Shown: positions 1 to 12,299, numbered from the stretch's first letter. The stretch: 64,000 nt of DNA from Gelatoporia subvermispora B (GCA_000320605.2 KB445791.1:1825854-1889853); one strand, 5' to 3'. A program made the numbers and translations. Notes: a model not told the origin generated them from the letters alone.

Positions 1-1517
1 CACGCCCAGGGATGTGCGCTGCAGACGGCTAGGATATTCTCGGAGATGGTCGAGAACGCGCTCATGGACGAAGTGCTTGCGGCGCACCAGGAGATTGCGC
101 GCGCGCGGACGATCTGTGACGTCTGCCACACGAGGTGCGCCGCCACCGCTCTGCGCTCCGACGGGATGCTGACCGCAGGTGGGATCTGCTGTGTTACAGG
201 TGTACAGAGGGTACGTCTGCTCGAGAAGATCCGAAATCTTGATACTGAGGGTACCCTATAGCGCATGTCCCAGGACCATCGAATTCTGAATCGCGTGCTG
301 CGGGCCCGTCTTCGCGGGCGGTGTCTCCCTCTGCAATCGAAGGAATCGCGAATAACAAGAGTCCGGCCGGAACAGGCTCACCGGTTCCAGGTCAAGACGG
401 TAACTACTACCTGGCTTGCAGTGTCTGCAACAGACAGGTCGGTGCCTTATCTTTCGTCCTGGAGACGAGCCTTATCCCAGTCTCCGGAGCAGGTTGCTTC
501 CAATCGCTATGCTCAGCACCTCTCCGGTTGTATGAATCTCAACAATACTCGAAGAGGTGCTGCTCGGAGCGCTACTGCGAAATCCAAGTACGTGGGTGTC
601 ACACGTACGATGTGCGGGATTGACCCCGTTGCTCGCCAGACTTGCTTCCGAAGCGGGCAGATCGGCTTCGCCGTATGTCACACCGGAGAATGGCCATATG
701 TCTGACGATCACAAGACGACTGGTAATGCCACGAAGAGCAAGGGCAAGTCCAAGGCGAAACGTGCAGGTGTGTTTGCTGTGTCCTACAGTAGAGTGTGGT
801 ACTGAAGAGTGCATAGATGGCGCCGAAGCTGCGAATCGAAAAAGAGTATGTGTGGTCATCCCCTACTCCCACTTGGTATTGACTTTCATTCTGCCAGCCG
901 GCCTCACCGTCTGTCTCTCCCGCCAAGAAGGTAAAGAAGGCGAAAGTCGGCGGTAGGTTCTTGCAAGTTCTGGTATGTCGTATTGCCACCTCATGGTTGG
1001 TATAGGTTCTCCGATATCTCGAGTCAAGGCAGATCCTGAATTGCCAGCGTCACCTATACCTGTAAGGGTCGTCTGCTTAGTTTGCTTTTCCAGCTAACAC
1101 TACCATAGGCCACGCTACCGCTTCCGAACTCTCAGACCAAAATCCCATCCAAGCTACGCGATTCCTCCTTCGTCTCTACACAATACGACCGACAATCCTC
1201 GTCTCCGACTCCGACTCACATCTCCTCTCCAGCACACTCCGTTTCCACTCTAGCGTCTGTAGCGCCTAACCAAAGCCCTGTGTTGTCTGCTAGCCCACTG
1301 AAAAAGGGCAAGAAGCCCAATGGCAAAGCAGCCTTGCCGATACCCGTCAAGCGCCTCAGTCCACCACGCCCTCCTCCCCCGGTCATCAGAATGGTGGAGC
1401 CGGACTATCTCATCGGTAAGTTATATAGTGGTCAACAGATTTTGCTTTTACTGAGTCTTGTCACCAGATGTCGAAGGCGACGAGACGGGCTCCTCCACTG
1501 ACACAGACAGCTCATGA
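1..1517 (+). CDS. SGF11: SAGA DUB-module subunit Sgf11, 5' end cut off
   Basis: This is a zinc-finger subunit that anchors the ubiquitin protease of the SAGA co-activator to nucleosomes, acting in the nucleus. The Sgf11 finger is split by an intron: the exon ending at 437 encodes CSVCNRQ, and the exon from 493 continues VASNRYAQHLSGCMNLN. Together they give the C-x2-C...H-x3-C pattern followed by the typical RRGAAR basic patch. Upstream, the exon from base 1 is open to the window edge and reads FSEMVENALMDEVLAAHQEI, then a CDVCHTRC pair, like the N-terminal helix of fungal Sgf11. The last intron is 1413-1467 and the stop is 1515-1517, after an acidic Ser/Thr/Asp tail. The joints between about 200 and 330 and between 620 and 1280 were not resolved. 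The first exon may lie outside the window. Confidence 0.8.
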
Positions 1518-1877
1518 TGATACACAATGCACTTTGATTCCCTTACGACATATACCGGATGCCCTATCTTACTGCTACCATATTCATAGTCTGGGTTGAC
1601 TTGTCTTTTTATCCCGTGCGTCTTGGGTCACCATCGCTCTCGTTGTTTCCATTTGCTCGCAATGCTTCGCAATATGTATATAAAAGGTTGTAAGATCGGG
1701 ATGACGGGTCACCCCGCGTTGTATGCATTACACCCCGTCCAGCTTGCGCCATTGATTAAGACACTCTGCAAGGTGAGCCCTGGATCTCGGAAATTTCAGA
1801 TTCGTGGAAATACGATTACTTCAAATTTAGTCATGTACAATGGAAGCCAGCCAACCATGACTCAGACATTACTATCT
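1518..1877. other. Convergent intergenic region
   Basis: These 360 bases lie between the 3' ends of SGF11 and the MFS transporter. I see no gene here; it should hold both 3' untranslated regions. Confidence 0.6.
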
Positions 1878-4373
1878 TTACGACGACGATGGGTGGGAAG
1901 GGAAGAAGTACCACAAGCAGAACATGGTCGCCGTTTGTGCCACAGTAACATACGGCAAAATATGCGCGCCTTCGATGTTCGATAGAGTACCTGTGATGAA
2001 AGGGAATAATGCTACGAGGATGTCAACGGCGGAATGCCATGATATAAAATACAAACCACGGACCTGCGCCAATGCTGGCGAATGCCGATCTGGGAATTGT
2101 CAGCAATGTCGTGTGCTTTGTCCGTGAAATGTAACTTACATGATGGCCAAACAGACAAGGTGCAGCTCCTGCGGCAACGTCTCGGTTGCTTGAGCGAGGT
2201 TACCGGGGAAGATCGGACCATACGCGACTCCGACCATAGCAGCCGAGAATGCATTCTCTACAAAGGAGCGGACGAACCAGATGCATAGGTGCATACACAT
2301 TGCAAGCACTATGCGTTGCTTCAACACGGTTACTTCGCGGCAGCGAAGGACGCGGGAGCTTACGACTGATGTAATGGTGAGTTAATCAGGCCTCACCAGA
2401 CAAAATCGGAGACTTACATGCAGCCGTGGATGAGATATTTTCGCTGTCTGAACGAAATCCTGAGGGCGCGTAAGTGGTGAATCTGCAGATAAAAGACTAG
2501 TTTACACACCCGGGGCTCGCGTAGCCCCAAATGAGGCGGCTTATAGCCATGCCTCCCCAGAACCCGCTCGTCACATAACCGACTGTCTCAGGGTTCGCGT
2601 TCTGTGGGTAGAGCGAAATCAATGTCTTTATTTCATGCATCAGAGATTGGCGAAAATCAGACTGACACGTGTGTTCAATAAATAAAGAACGATCTATTGA
2701 AATCCGTACAGCCGTCAGAATACGTCTGGAATTAATAGAAAGCAGCTAAGATTCACAAATCCTTGTGTAGAGCTTTCGCTGATATTCCGAATTAGCCAGA
2801 CCGTAGCATTCTAGAATCAAAGCGTGGATGCGCGTACGTTCCGGTGTATAGCCAAGAGAACAAAGAGAATGCCCATACATAGGGTTCTTTGGCCGCGCGA
2901 AGAAATGCTAATAATCGGGTATGAGCCCAAGTGAGAATAAGAGAGTGGGAAGTAAAACGTACCACCCGTGGAAAGTGGGGGGCGTCTGTACTCGGTACAG
3001 TTGCCAGATGGCACTGACTTCAAGTCGCTGCGCGAAATTTGGGACGGCTCGCTTCCGCTCGGAGAAATACAAGAAGTTCCAGTACGCAAGCTTGCATTTG
3101 CCTGGGGAAGCCTGATCATTTGTAGAGCTAGGTCAGCCTCTGCGGCTGATTCGCGATGAGTAGGTCTGAACGCCAGAACGATCACGCTAGTGTTAATCGC
3201 AGAGAGAACAAGGGAACCGTAGTAGAAGTGGGCCCAGGGTACGCCTACGGCGATTATGCTTTGACACACGAGAGGCGCTGCGAATGAGCCAAGGGCTAAT
3301 GGTCCAGTCGTGGTGAGACTAATAGGTTTCGAAATAAATGATTTATCTCACCCCATGTTCCGTACATGTAACCAAGAGCATTCCTTGGCGTCGAGGAGAC
3401 ATACACGTTTCTAAGCAGGTGTCAGCCTCCACAGAACATCTGGAGTAATTCGGACTGACAGAACCGCTATCAATCATCACTTTAGATTTCTCCAAGCTCG
3501 TGCACCACAACATAATCACTAACCTGAAATAAAGGAGCGGGCGAATGCAGAGATGACATATGCCACGAACATACTCGGGAAGCCTCGTTTGGAGCCCATT
3601 ATAGCAAAGAAAGCAGCATGCAAAAGGCTCGCGAGGACAAGTGTTACAAATCTCGATTGAGAAGCTGAGTACGCCGGAAGTCTGGATGTACTAGGTTTCG
3701 ACCTTGATGATCGGGTCAAGACTCCTCTTCGAATTGAAGAAGCCTCGACTGGAACGGCCCCGTTCACCGTAATATGATAACGCCCGAGAAATCTGGTGAC
3801 ATGTTCCACTAGCAAAGTGCCGATGCCATAGCTAAGAAGCGGTCAAACTAGCGGCTTGCGAACCGAGACGTTGAAACTCACCCAGTGGCACTTGCTACAA
3901 AGAACAAAGAGGATGTCATGAAACTCAGATGGAAATCAGCCTGGAAATCTAAGGGGAGGAAAATTAGGAATCATCCTAAATAAATGTCTAGACATACGAG
4001 GCAGTAACGTTCCGGTCACTGGTGAAATTCTAGGTAAGTCGATATGATTATTTGAAACTACGAATTATGTACCTCCGTCGCCCCATCCCAGAGTGAAGAA
4101 TGCGAGGAATGCACTAGCAAGACGGATTTTGTGGCGATCCGTCTCAGACAGCATAACACGAGTGGTATCGTGACCACTCGCCTGAAAGCTCACCTGGCGA
4201 TGACGAATGCTTTCAGAAGCTTCGGCAGCGGATCGTATAGGAATTTCAGAAGCAGTCGACTGAACAACGGGCGTCGTATGGATATGCTCAAAAGGACGAG
4301 ATTTGGGGGCGGCAGCGATGGTAGATTCGATGCAGGTAGGATCTACTCCCCATGAGAGAGTCTTTTGGGACAT
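1878..4373 (-). CDS. Major facilitator superfamily transporter
   Basis: This is a 12-span plasma or vacuolar membrane carrier of the fungal MFS group; the substrate is unknown. The ATG at 4373 begins MSQKTLSWGV. The first span follows with FFTLGWGDG joined over introns to VTGTLLPHFQ (exons 4373-4073, 4018-3998, 3948-3882, 3831-3524). Later recognisable pieces are NALGYMYGTWG joined to ALGSFAAPLVCQ, then HFYYGSLVLSAINTSVIVLAFRPTHRE, ANPETVGYVTSGFWGGMAISRLIWGYASP, AYGPIFPGNLAQATETLP and the end FPFITGTLSNIEGAHILPYV...FFPSHPSSS with stop at 1878. The joint between 3524 and about 3400 could not be resolved in phase, so the gene may have an unusual small exon or a lesion there. The middle, 2400-3120, has several introns I did not place. 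Confidence 0.75.
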
Positions 4374-5579
4374 TCTGTGAGTTCCAAGCGACGATGCGAT
4401 GTTGGAAGCTCGACACAAGGCTTGCGTTTCGATGCAGCGTCATTTAAGGGGGAGTGGGCCATGACTGTTGTTTGCACAGGGCAGGTGTGACTTGGGCACA
4501 TGACGTAGGAAAATCGCCAGATGCCACTTGCAAGCCGCATGTTGGACATTTCTAGAATGCAGATGAAGGGCAAAATTTATCGAAGTCTCAGGGGGGGCGC
4601 TCTCGGGAGCAAAGACGCAAATATGATATGGGGTATCTGTAAAAGATGAGGTTGTTAACCGCGCGCTCGGTCGTCAGTTCCACCTGCGAGTGACCGGAGG
4701 AAATGCGACAAAAGGGCCTTCCCTCCGACCGTCAGACCACAGGTCCCGATCATACGTCGCATATTAGCTGTGAAAATAGGACCTGCGGGTCGCGAGCATG
4801 GTTCTTTCAGCGCAAACTGTGAGACAAGGAGTTGACAATTGGAGATCAATAGTCGCGACAGTTTGCAACGCCAGCGGAGCGCGAAAGGATTAAAGACAAG
4901 GCTTCTAGTGCAGGCTTGAGTGTCTGCCGAAGGGTCATTGCTCCTGCTGGGCAACGCTCGTCGTCGCGCATGACGTGCACGGCTCTGGGGGTTTTCAATC
5001 GTGACGTACTGATATATTGTACTCCGTCGGACATGCTGCTGCACGCGACATGTCCAGCGGCTCATGAACTAGCGCCAATGCAAGCATCGATTCAGATGGT
5101 ACCTAGTGACTTGTAGCAGAAGGCATACTGGGTCATGGCAAGGAGAGTGAGTTGCTCCGACTGAGATCGAAGCAGAGGCCGTTCGCAGTGGTTCCTCGAA
5201 GAACACAATTAATCAAGGTAGTGTACGTGCCATATTCTCAAAGTCGCCGAGATCTGCCCCACGGATGGAGATAGCCCACGGAGGGTGTTCTACGTAACAA
5301 GCTGATCATTAGAGAAGGCTAATGCTGGCTATTGTGAGCACATGGCTACAGACGACGAGCTGGAGGCGTCCAAAGGTTAGATAGAGGAGTCTGGAGCGCG
5401 GCCAGCCAGTGGTGGCAGCCACAGGCAAATACGGGTAAATATGCGGGGATGGTAGTCGGTAGCGACCTGGTCCCGTCCGCTAGGGCCGCTCGCTTGCAGT
5501 CACTGCCCGTGTCGACGGCTTTCGTTCACTCCTTTGTTCGCAGGTCGACCTCAATCCAACCTCCAGTCGTTCTTTCGAG
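4374..5579. other. Divergent intergenic region
   Basis: These 1.2 kb separate the start codons of the MFS transporter (-) and the membrane protein at 5580 (+). Both promoters should be here. Short ORFs on either strand have no family resemblance and no plausible splicing; I see nothing else. Confidence 0.5.
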
Positions 5580-7242
5580 ATGCCCGCACAGCTAGCTGCA
5601 TATCCCGACTCTCGCAATCCCATCTCCTACCCCACCTCCAACCCTCCAGCGCAACGCGCCCCGCTTGACGACGACGACGACGACATCAAAGCCCCCTACG
5701 ATGACCTTATCGACCAGTACGCGACACAATACAAGGCGTTTTCTGTCGACGCTGCCTCCTTCAATACCTCGCAAGGTCGTCACGGTCGTGCACCGTCAAT
5801 CCCTCTCACCCAGAAACAATCGTTCTCAACCGACACCCACACCACGGGCAAGGACCCCGATGGTCTGGACGGTCAACGATTAGACTGGGGCTACCCGCCC
5901 ACACCTTGTAAAGAGGAGAAAAAGAAGCGTAGTCTCTGGCACACCGTACGTCCCTCTACGCGTCGTTCGACTGCGGATAATTCACGGCGCTTCAGATAAT
6001 CCCGGACTCAATAGCTTGCCGCCTTTACCTCCTCATCGTCCTCATCGAAACCGGGATTGATCTTGCCATTGAAGGTGATCTAATCGTTCGCGTCAATGCT
6101 GTCGCGAAAGACGATGGCACAATAGCAAGTCAGCGGATGCCTGTCTACCTCAGCATCTTCGCGCTTGCCCAGTAGGTTTTCCATTACAGTCCCCTCCACG
6201 TGTTCGCATTGACCATCACCCCCAGCGTGTTCCAGTTTATTATGGCCCTGGATGCCGTATATGCACGGAACACTTTGCAATTCATCTTCTTGGCGTAAGT
6301 TTCGCTGGCTGTTATCTTATTCGGTACAGCTCACAACCTGCGTACAGGGTATTTAACGCGCTCTTCTTGGTTTATGCCATCATTCAGATCAGCGAAATCA
6401 AAGAACTCATTCCCCTGAATACACCTGGGTTTTCCGACATACCCATCAAGATTCTCACTACCATTATTCCTATCGTCATTGCCGTCGCTGAATTGGCATA
6501 CATCGCTCTCGGCTGGAAGATCTACACAGAATTTGGCTGGAAAGTCTACAAATTCCTTGGAGCCGACCGCCGCATCAAGACGATGTACGCGAATTACCAG
6601 ATTTTTCTTTGTCTGGTCAAGTTCGACCTATTCTTTTGGATCGGCTTTTCCGTCCAATTCATCTGGCTCGTCCTGAGCGCACACAATGCCGAGTATTACT
6701 TGACATATGCGGCATTGCCATTGTCGATCGTAGTTCTCATTGAGGGCCATCTTGCGGCAAGGCATGAGAACAAGTATATGATGATCACCTTCATGACTGG
6801 CTGTGCAGCCGCCATGGTGTACTTCATGTATAAGGTTTGTCATACTGCATGTCAACGACACTCGTCATACTGACTCGTGTTGTAGCTGGTGAAGGTCCTC
6901 AGGTTGAAAGACACAGATACGTTCTTCGAAGTCTGGAAGACTTTGACGACGTTTTGTAAGTATCATACGAAGTACGAAATTGACCGTACTGGCTAACATT
7001 CACTCAAGCGGTGATTGCGATCATTCTCCTCATTGGAACAGTCATATTCGCCGGCCTCGTAATGAATGCCTTCGGACGAGGGCTAAAGAACCAAAGTATG
7101 TTCATTATTCATTTTACTCTACTTCAGAGCTGACAGTTCGCTAGTCGCGAAAAACTCGACTGGCAACCTGCAGCGAAGCAAGACGCAAATCATCCACCGA
7201 GGGCCCATGAGTACTCATCCAAACCGGATGAGCATTGAGTAG
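5580..7242 (+). CDS. Multi-span fungal membrane protein (UPF0658/Golgi-type candidate)
   Basis: This is an integral membrane protein of 450 residues; its function is unknown to me. Exons: 5580-5945, 5996-6171, 6226-6294, 6348-6834, 6886-6955, 7009-7095, 7145-7242, all in phase. The N-terminal about 120 residues are hydrophilic and cytosolic-looking, with a run of six Asp (5667-5684) and a basic KEEKKKR patch just before the first span. About seven hydrophobic spans follow, including LYLLIVLIETGIDLAI, LQFIFLAVFNALFLVYAIIQ and VIAIILLIGTVIFAGLVM. The conserved centre ALDAVYARNTLQ ahead of a long loop with ANYQIFLCLVKFDLFFW resembles the fungal UPF0658 Golgi membrane family. That assignment is from memory of the family pattern and is tentative. 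The C-terminus is short, basic and Ser-rich. Confidence 0.75.
5667..5684 (+). repeat. GAC trinucleotide run (poly-Asp)
   Basis: Six perfect GAC codons sit in the first exon of the membrane protein gene and encode six aspartates. Such runs may vary in length between strains. Confidence 0.9.
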
Positions 7243-7874
7243 GGCTCTTGTGTCTACCTCTCTTCGCCCAACGGACTTGTAATCATGCTTGTACCATCCC
7301 TTCTCAAGTCTGCGCTAGCGCACTCTGCACGATCACTCTTCACCCTGGACATTGTGACCTTCGTACTTACCCGGTCTTACCGCATACCTGCATTAGTATC
7401 CATCCACCCACCTTTGACCTTTACATGCGTACGAGGTCATCCACCCTATTGATTGACGTGTTCATACCTCTCCGACTATCTGCTCGACGTTGCTGGGCCT
7501 CGTCGGGCACCATTACCTTACAGCCTGTCACATAAGATTTGGTTTCGTGCCCCCCATCCCACTATCTCAGGCCATTGGATTGGAAATGTCCCCTAGAGAT
7601 ACTACATCCCCCGTCTTCCTCATGTATCTTTAGTCCGGGATGATCAAATCCAACCTTGAAATACATAGATCGCACATGAGCAATGCTAGCAACCCGACCG
7701 CAACGTAGCAACAGCGTTATACCTGCTGCACTAAGCGGCGAGCGCTGCACAGACCGCCCGTTATGTCATTTGCCCGATCGAGCCAGCTATAGCCTGCTAC
7801 AGCCACCACTGCTGTCGGTTCCACGTCTACGCCTCCCATGCCCATTAGGACAGCAGGTCTGCCCACCACCAGCC
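7243..7874. other. Intergenic region upstream of BET1
   Basis: This stretch holds the 3' untranslated region of the preceding gene and the BET1 promoter. No coding sequence could be supported. Confidence 0.5.
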
Positions 7875-8487
7875 ATGTCTCAGCGGTGCGTCACTCTTGA
7901 TGTTGTATCAGACAGCGGGCTCACACTAGTTGCAGATTTAGGGCATCCGCCCAGGGCTCCCTCCGGGACCGCTCGACGTTGCTCCCGGAATACTACACAC
8001 CTCCCTCGTCTGGACGCTCCTCGCCGTTCGGCAATTCTACACTCCAGCCTGGCGGCCAACGCTTCGCCGACGACCTTGAGGGGCAGAACGACGAGGCGCT
8101 CGAGGGGCTTACTGCGAAGGTCAAGATGCTGAAGGAGGTAAGTACATGCAGATCAGTGCGGCCCACTCGCTGCTTTGTTGCCTCTCTGTTGGCCCAGCTC
8201 GTCTCACACTGCGACCCACCCACAGATCACGGTAGGCATTGGGAACGAGGTGCGCGAATCGACGATTCAGCTTAGTCAGATGGTGTGTGCCCAGCGATAT
8301 TGTCTCATGCACACTGCTCAACCACGATTAGAACGACGCATTCTCGGAGACGTCGGGCATCCTCAAAGGCACGTTCCGACGCATGAACAACATGGCCACG
8401 CGCCAGGGTTGTCGCTGGCTGTGGTACATCGTCTTTCTTATCGTCGTCTTTTGGTTCTTCATTATTGTATGGTGGTTTCGGCGGTAA
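7875..8487 (+). CDS. BET1: SNARE protein Bet1
   Basis: This is a Qc-type SNARE for ER-to-Golgi vesicle fusion, tail-anchored in ER/Golgi membranes. Exons 7875-7885, 7936-8137, 8226-8282 and 8332-8487 join to 141 residues. The tiny first exon gives only MSQ plus two bases of an Arg codon; the joined N-terminus reads MSQRFRASAQGSLRDRSTLL. The SNARE motif starts at NDEALEGLTAKVKMLKEITV and continues GIGNEVRESTIQLSQMNDAF, with Gln in the SNARE motif. Then come GTFRRMNNMATRQGCRWLW and a single C-terminal span (IVFLIVVFWFFIIVWWF) ending Arg-Arg. Length and order match Bet1 of other fungi. The stop is 8485-8487. Confidence 0.93.
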
Positions 8488-8717
8488 TGCACATTCTGGT
8501 CAGAACACACATCCCGGTCTGCAGACATTCAAATTGCGCGCAAGGAAGACGTGACACAATAGCAATCCGTAACTGCAAGATAGTGGCGAGGTTGAAGATG
8601 CGGCAGGGCAAACGTATACACGATGCACATCACAGGTATGATATACAGTCAACGAATAATGTACGCAACCGAAGAAGCCGAAGGTAAAAGATATAGCGCG
8701 GACGTAAAGCACTAGTG

Positions 8718-10945
8718 CTATGGGTCATCACGCAGCTTGCAGTTCCCGATTTCCCAGACCATGCGTCGGCGCAAGTACGGCATGTTCGCTTGGGTGAATG
8801 GGAAGCTCTCCTCTCCGCGCGATAGCGCCTCGAGGAATTGGCAGGTGAACACGCCGCAATCAAAACCGTTCTCTTGTTGCGGTGTATCCTATTACACAAT
8901 TCAGCAGGGTGTATGCATGGGGAGGGTGGCACCTACCGGTAATGTATAGTCCTCCCAGCCAGTAAAATTGAATGGCTTCTTTTTCTTATTCCGGTGCTCT
9001 GCGTCGAGGTACATTCTCAACAGCTGGCAGCAACGAGGAAGTAATCAGCGTCCGACATCCAGCCGTGGACCACATGACAAGCCATACCTTGAAGACCTGA
9101 TCACGCTCCATCCCCATACTATCATACGACTCTATCCGTTTCCGCCTGAAGTTGATTGCTGCAGCAGTCCAGTGTGCATTATTGTGGTTGACGGGTATCA
9201 GCACAACGTCTTTCTCGAACAGATCAAACTTCTTGGTCCATTTCGCCAATCGTGCCTTTTCGTAACCCTCAGTCTTGAGCTTCGACCAGAAGAACGTGCT
9301 GAAGTAGTGCACATTCAGCGGCCGGCCCCGCCCGCCCTCCTTCACCTTCCCGTTCGCGCCGGCAGACTTCTTGTTCTCCTTGCATGACTCAGAACGCAGG
9401 AGGATCATCTGCCCGTAGAAGTTGATGATCTCGTCGTTCAGCCACTGCCGCGGGCGCAACCTCGAGATGTCGCGATCTGTAACCTGCTCGCGCACACACT
9501 TGGCAATGGCGCCGCGCTTTGCAAAAAACGCGTCTACCGCTGCTTCGTCCTCGGGCGGAAGCGTCGCCGGCAGTGCCGCACGTGCACGAAGGCGCTGCTC
9601 GATTTCGCGATCTTTGGCGCGCCGCTCGAGTTCGAGATTCTGTAGCACCTGTGCAATATCGGCGATCTTGGGCTTGGGCCTAGCCAGACAAGCCGTCAGC
9701 GCATATATGCATGCTCGTAAGAGTAGGGTACGCACTCTCTGAGAGATGCCTTCGCTTTCTCGAGGGCGCGTCTGAGGAACTCGGGGCTCGCATCCTAACG
9801 GTGGCTCGTAAGTTAGGGGCTGCAATGGGACAAACTACTCATACATCAGAATGTCTCCGTTGATGTGTCGGGGCTGCTCGCCGAGCTCGTAGGTCCGTCA
9901 AGGAGCGCGATGCTGTGTCCATGCGGCGTGAGATGCGTCACACATAGTGCTTCGATACACATACGTGACAGTGCTTCCCGGACTTCAAGGCGCTCCAGTC
10001 GCTCGCGATAACTCAGTAAGCCTGGTGCAGAAGTCAGTCTCAGGAAACAGGAGGGTAGACGGTCGAACGACAAATCAGGCGCGACGTACTCCGGAAAGAG
10101 TCAAGATCAGAGGAGTAGCCTAGGACACGGGGATATTCAGACTAGCAGAAGGCGAGCACACCAGGAAGGCATACCCCACGAACGCCGCAGCTCGTACAGC
10201 TCCTTCTCCATGACCTCCCTGTCCTTCCGCCTCTCTTCCGCAACCCGTGCTCGATGCTGAATCAAACTGTATGAGCGTGCGCAGATTGATGTAGAATAAC
10301 AGCCCTTACCGGTTTCGCATGGATGTGCTCCCTGTTGACATACGTCCGACGTGGGCGTTGGTCATACTGTGTATGCGAGCCGGAAAGCGAAGGTGAAACC
10401 GATACAGCACTGGTGGATGGAGGGGACGGAAGCCCTACCGGTGCATGGTTCTGGTGCCGCCGCGGCGGTGCTGGTGGCGCGCGGGGTAGTGAGGACGGAG
10501 AAGGTGGGAGCGGGATCTGCTCCGGGGGGGTCGATTTCCGGCGCGTTCGCGATGCTTTAGGCCGTTGATGGGCGGGATCGACGGTTCGGGCAGCGACGGG
10601 GGGCGATGGAGGGGGCGATGGGAGAGGTGCGGGGCAGGTGCTTGTGGTGGCTATGGGGGGCATGGTGGCAGGAGGTGCGGGACTGGAAGCTATGGGCACA
10701 ACACGACTTGGTCTGTAGGATGGTGCACGGGTACGGCGCGTGTGCTTACCCTGCACAAGGTGGGCGAATGTAGCAGTTAGGTACCGCCAGCCGTCCTGAA
10801 CTAGGGACGCGAAGCGTGCGGACACGCCCTCGAACTGGGACGGAGTGCTGTTGCCACCAAAATAGTGCGTAAGGCTTATGCGCGGTTGTTTGGAAACGCG
10901 AAGTGGTAGGAGGGTGTCGTAGTCGTCTCGTTTTCGCTTTTGCAT
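8718..10945 (-). CDS. ULP1: SUMO/Ubl-specific cysteine protease (Ulp1 type)
   Basis: This protease matures SUMO and removes it from substrates, typically at the nuclear pore. Nine exons (10945-10310, 10256-10175, 10119-10090, 10021-9965, 9912-9845, 9794-9736, 9679-9088, 9023-8937, 8888-8718) give 593 residues. The first 210 residues are Pro/Ser-rich and disordered. Then comes a charged coiled-coil (RARVAEERRKDREVMEKELY; later YRERLERLEVREAL) and the C48 peptidase domain from about 380: RPRQWLNDEIINFYGQMI, His480 in NNAHW, Asp497 in ESYDSM and Cys548 in QENGFDCGVF. The catalytic triad and the Gln of the oxyanion hole are all present. It ends MVWEIGNCKLRDDP at 8718. The protein is full length with no lesion seen. 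The ATG at 10945 is the first in frame. Confidence 0.93.
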
Positions 10946-11253
10946 GAAGACGGAGGTGGTGGCTTCGGCGCGGAGAGGTCGGGAAGACAGGTCAGAACGA
11001 TGGAAGGTCGCGTCGAAGATGTGGCCAGTTCACGTTCCACAAGCCAGCGACACGGGACACAGCTTGAGAGACGCAGAACGCGAGACGATGAACGTGTGCT
11101 AGCTGGCAAGGAAGATGACTGGATAGTTGTATCACTGTGAGTCGGTGTGAGGCGAGCAACTCGTCAACTCTGTTCATCACTTCCGTCCACCCACGCTAGT
11201 CGCTCATTTGCGGCTGATGCGTCCTTCAGTGCCTGCTGAGAAAATAGTATAAC
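10946..11253. other. Intergenic region, ULP1 promoter side
   Basis: This 308-base GC-rich spacer lies between the ULP1 start (-) and the tRNA gene (+). No gene is supported. Confidence 0.5.
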
Positions 11254-11354
11254 GCTTGGATGGCTCAGTTGGTTAGAGCGCAGGTCTCATACGAGAGTGT
11301 GACGGTCATCGGCCGGTAATCCTGAGGTCGAGGGTTCGACCCCCTCTCCGAGCA
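11254..11354 (+). tRNA. tRNA-Met (CAT), elongator type, with intron
   Basis: The acceptor stem GCTTGGA (11254-11260) pairs with TCCGAGC ending at 11353, with a G-T pair, and the discriminator A is at 11354. The D-loop box TGGCTCAGTTGGTTAGAGCG and the T-arm GGTTCGACCCC are intact. The anticodon CAT is at 11288-11290. A 27-base intron (about 11292-11318) interrupts the anticodon loop after position 37. Removing it leaves a stem CAGG/CCTG around CTCATAAT, as in fungal elongator Met tRNAs. Initiator tRNA features are absent. Confidence 0.92.
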
Positions 11355-11358
11355 TCTA

Positions 11359-11363
11359 TTTTT
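11359..11363 (+). terminator. RNA polymerase III T-run terminator
   Basis: Five T residues begin four bases after the tRNA 3' end, the usual pol III stop signal. Confidence 0.7.
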
Positions 11364-12299
11364 CGCCACATTAGTTTTGCCACTGCGTGCCTCATGCCGA
11401 CCGAGTGCACTGTCATGGACCGGCAATATCATTCAGGTGTCTAACGCTAGAAAACATCCGTGAGCTGTTTCACCGCGTCTCGCCCTCCTGTACGCCACGT
11501 TCATGGTCATGGGTGGCCTACGCAAAAAAAATGTCGCAGATGGTAAATCATGTTGCATGGCATTCGCATTGTCCATTAATGTGCACCCTCGTATGGGTCG
11601 TGCCGCCGGCCCAACTCAGAGTCTTAGCTGCCCGTCAAATGTGCCATTGAGGCCGGTCAAATTCCCTGTACCTGATCTCTTGCTGCTTCTCTTCGTCGCA
11701 GGTTAGGTCATACTGCATCGCGGCAGACAACATCAGGCAGGACCTTATACCGAACAACCTGGTGCTCCCACAGTACGAAGCACGGAAGCCTCGTCTTCGC
11801 GAAGTCTTCCACAGTCATCTACTGCATCGAGCATCCTTCTTGTGTCTTGTGCTCCGAGCCGTCGTCAGAGAATTCGTGCTGGAGCGGTTCACCTCCGCTT
11901 CCTGTCCTCTTCGGAACCTTCCCCTCGCTCACGCTGTCCTGCGCATTCGTCACTCTGTAGTCATATCCTTTCGCTTTGATATTGATTTGCTACGAGAAGA
12001 ATGGTGTGCGTCACAACACCAGGGCGCATGACTATGGCCAGACTCTTCAGGACGCCAGCAATTTATGGACGGCCAGTCGGACATTGGAGATCGGCTCTCG
12101 ATGTACGTCTCACTCCGACACACTAGCTCTAGTTCGGTCTCCAGGCTCTCACATGCCCTCCGGATCCACTTCCGTCTTAAATCATGGTGGACAGCGCGTG
12201 AACCCGATGGTCCACTGTCATGTATAAAAGCAGTGTTGTGCGCGCTCGACTGCTGCACTGCTACACTTCGACCTGTTCATTACTGCACTCACACCCATC
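11364..12299. other. Promoter region of the decarboxylase gene
   Basis: No coding sequence is supported in these roughly 0.9 kb. Short ORFs lack family motifs. The last 80 bases carry the TATA element listed separately. Confidence 0.5.
12223..12229 (+). promoter_or_regulatory. TATA box of the decarboxylase gene
   Basis: TATAAAA lies 77 bases before the ATG at 12300, with a pyrimidine-rich leader after it. Spacing and sequence fit a core promoter of a regulated gene. Confidence 0.6.

Noticed and set aside
4019..4036. GGTGAAATTCTAGG looks like another 18S rRNA block
   Set aside because: It lies inside an intron of the MFS gene with no rRNA-like flanks.
10700..10760. Possible intron in the first ULP1 exon at a GGTAAG
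   Set aside because: Splicing to the next acceptors brings a stop codon; the unspliced frame is open and closes the model in phase.
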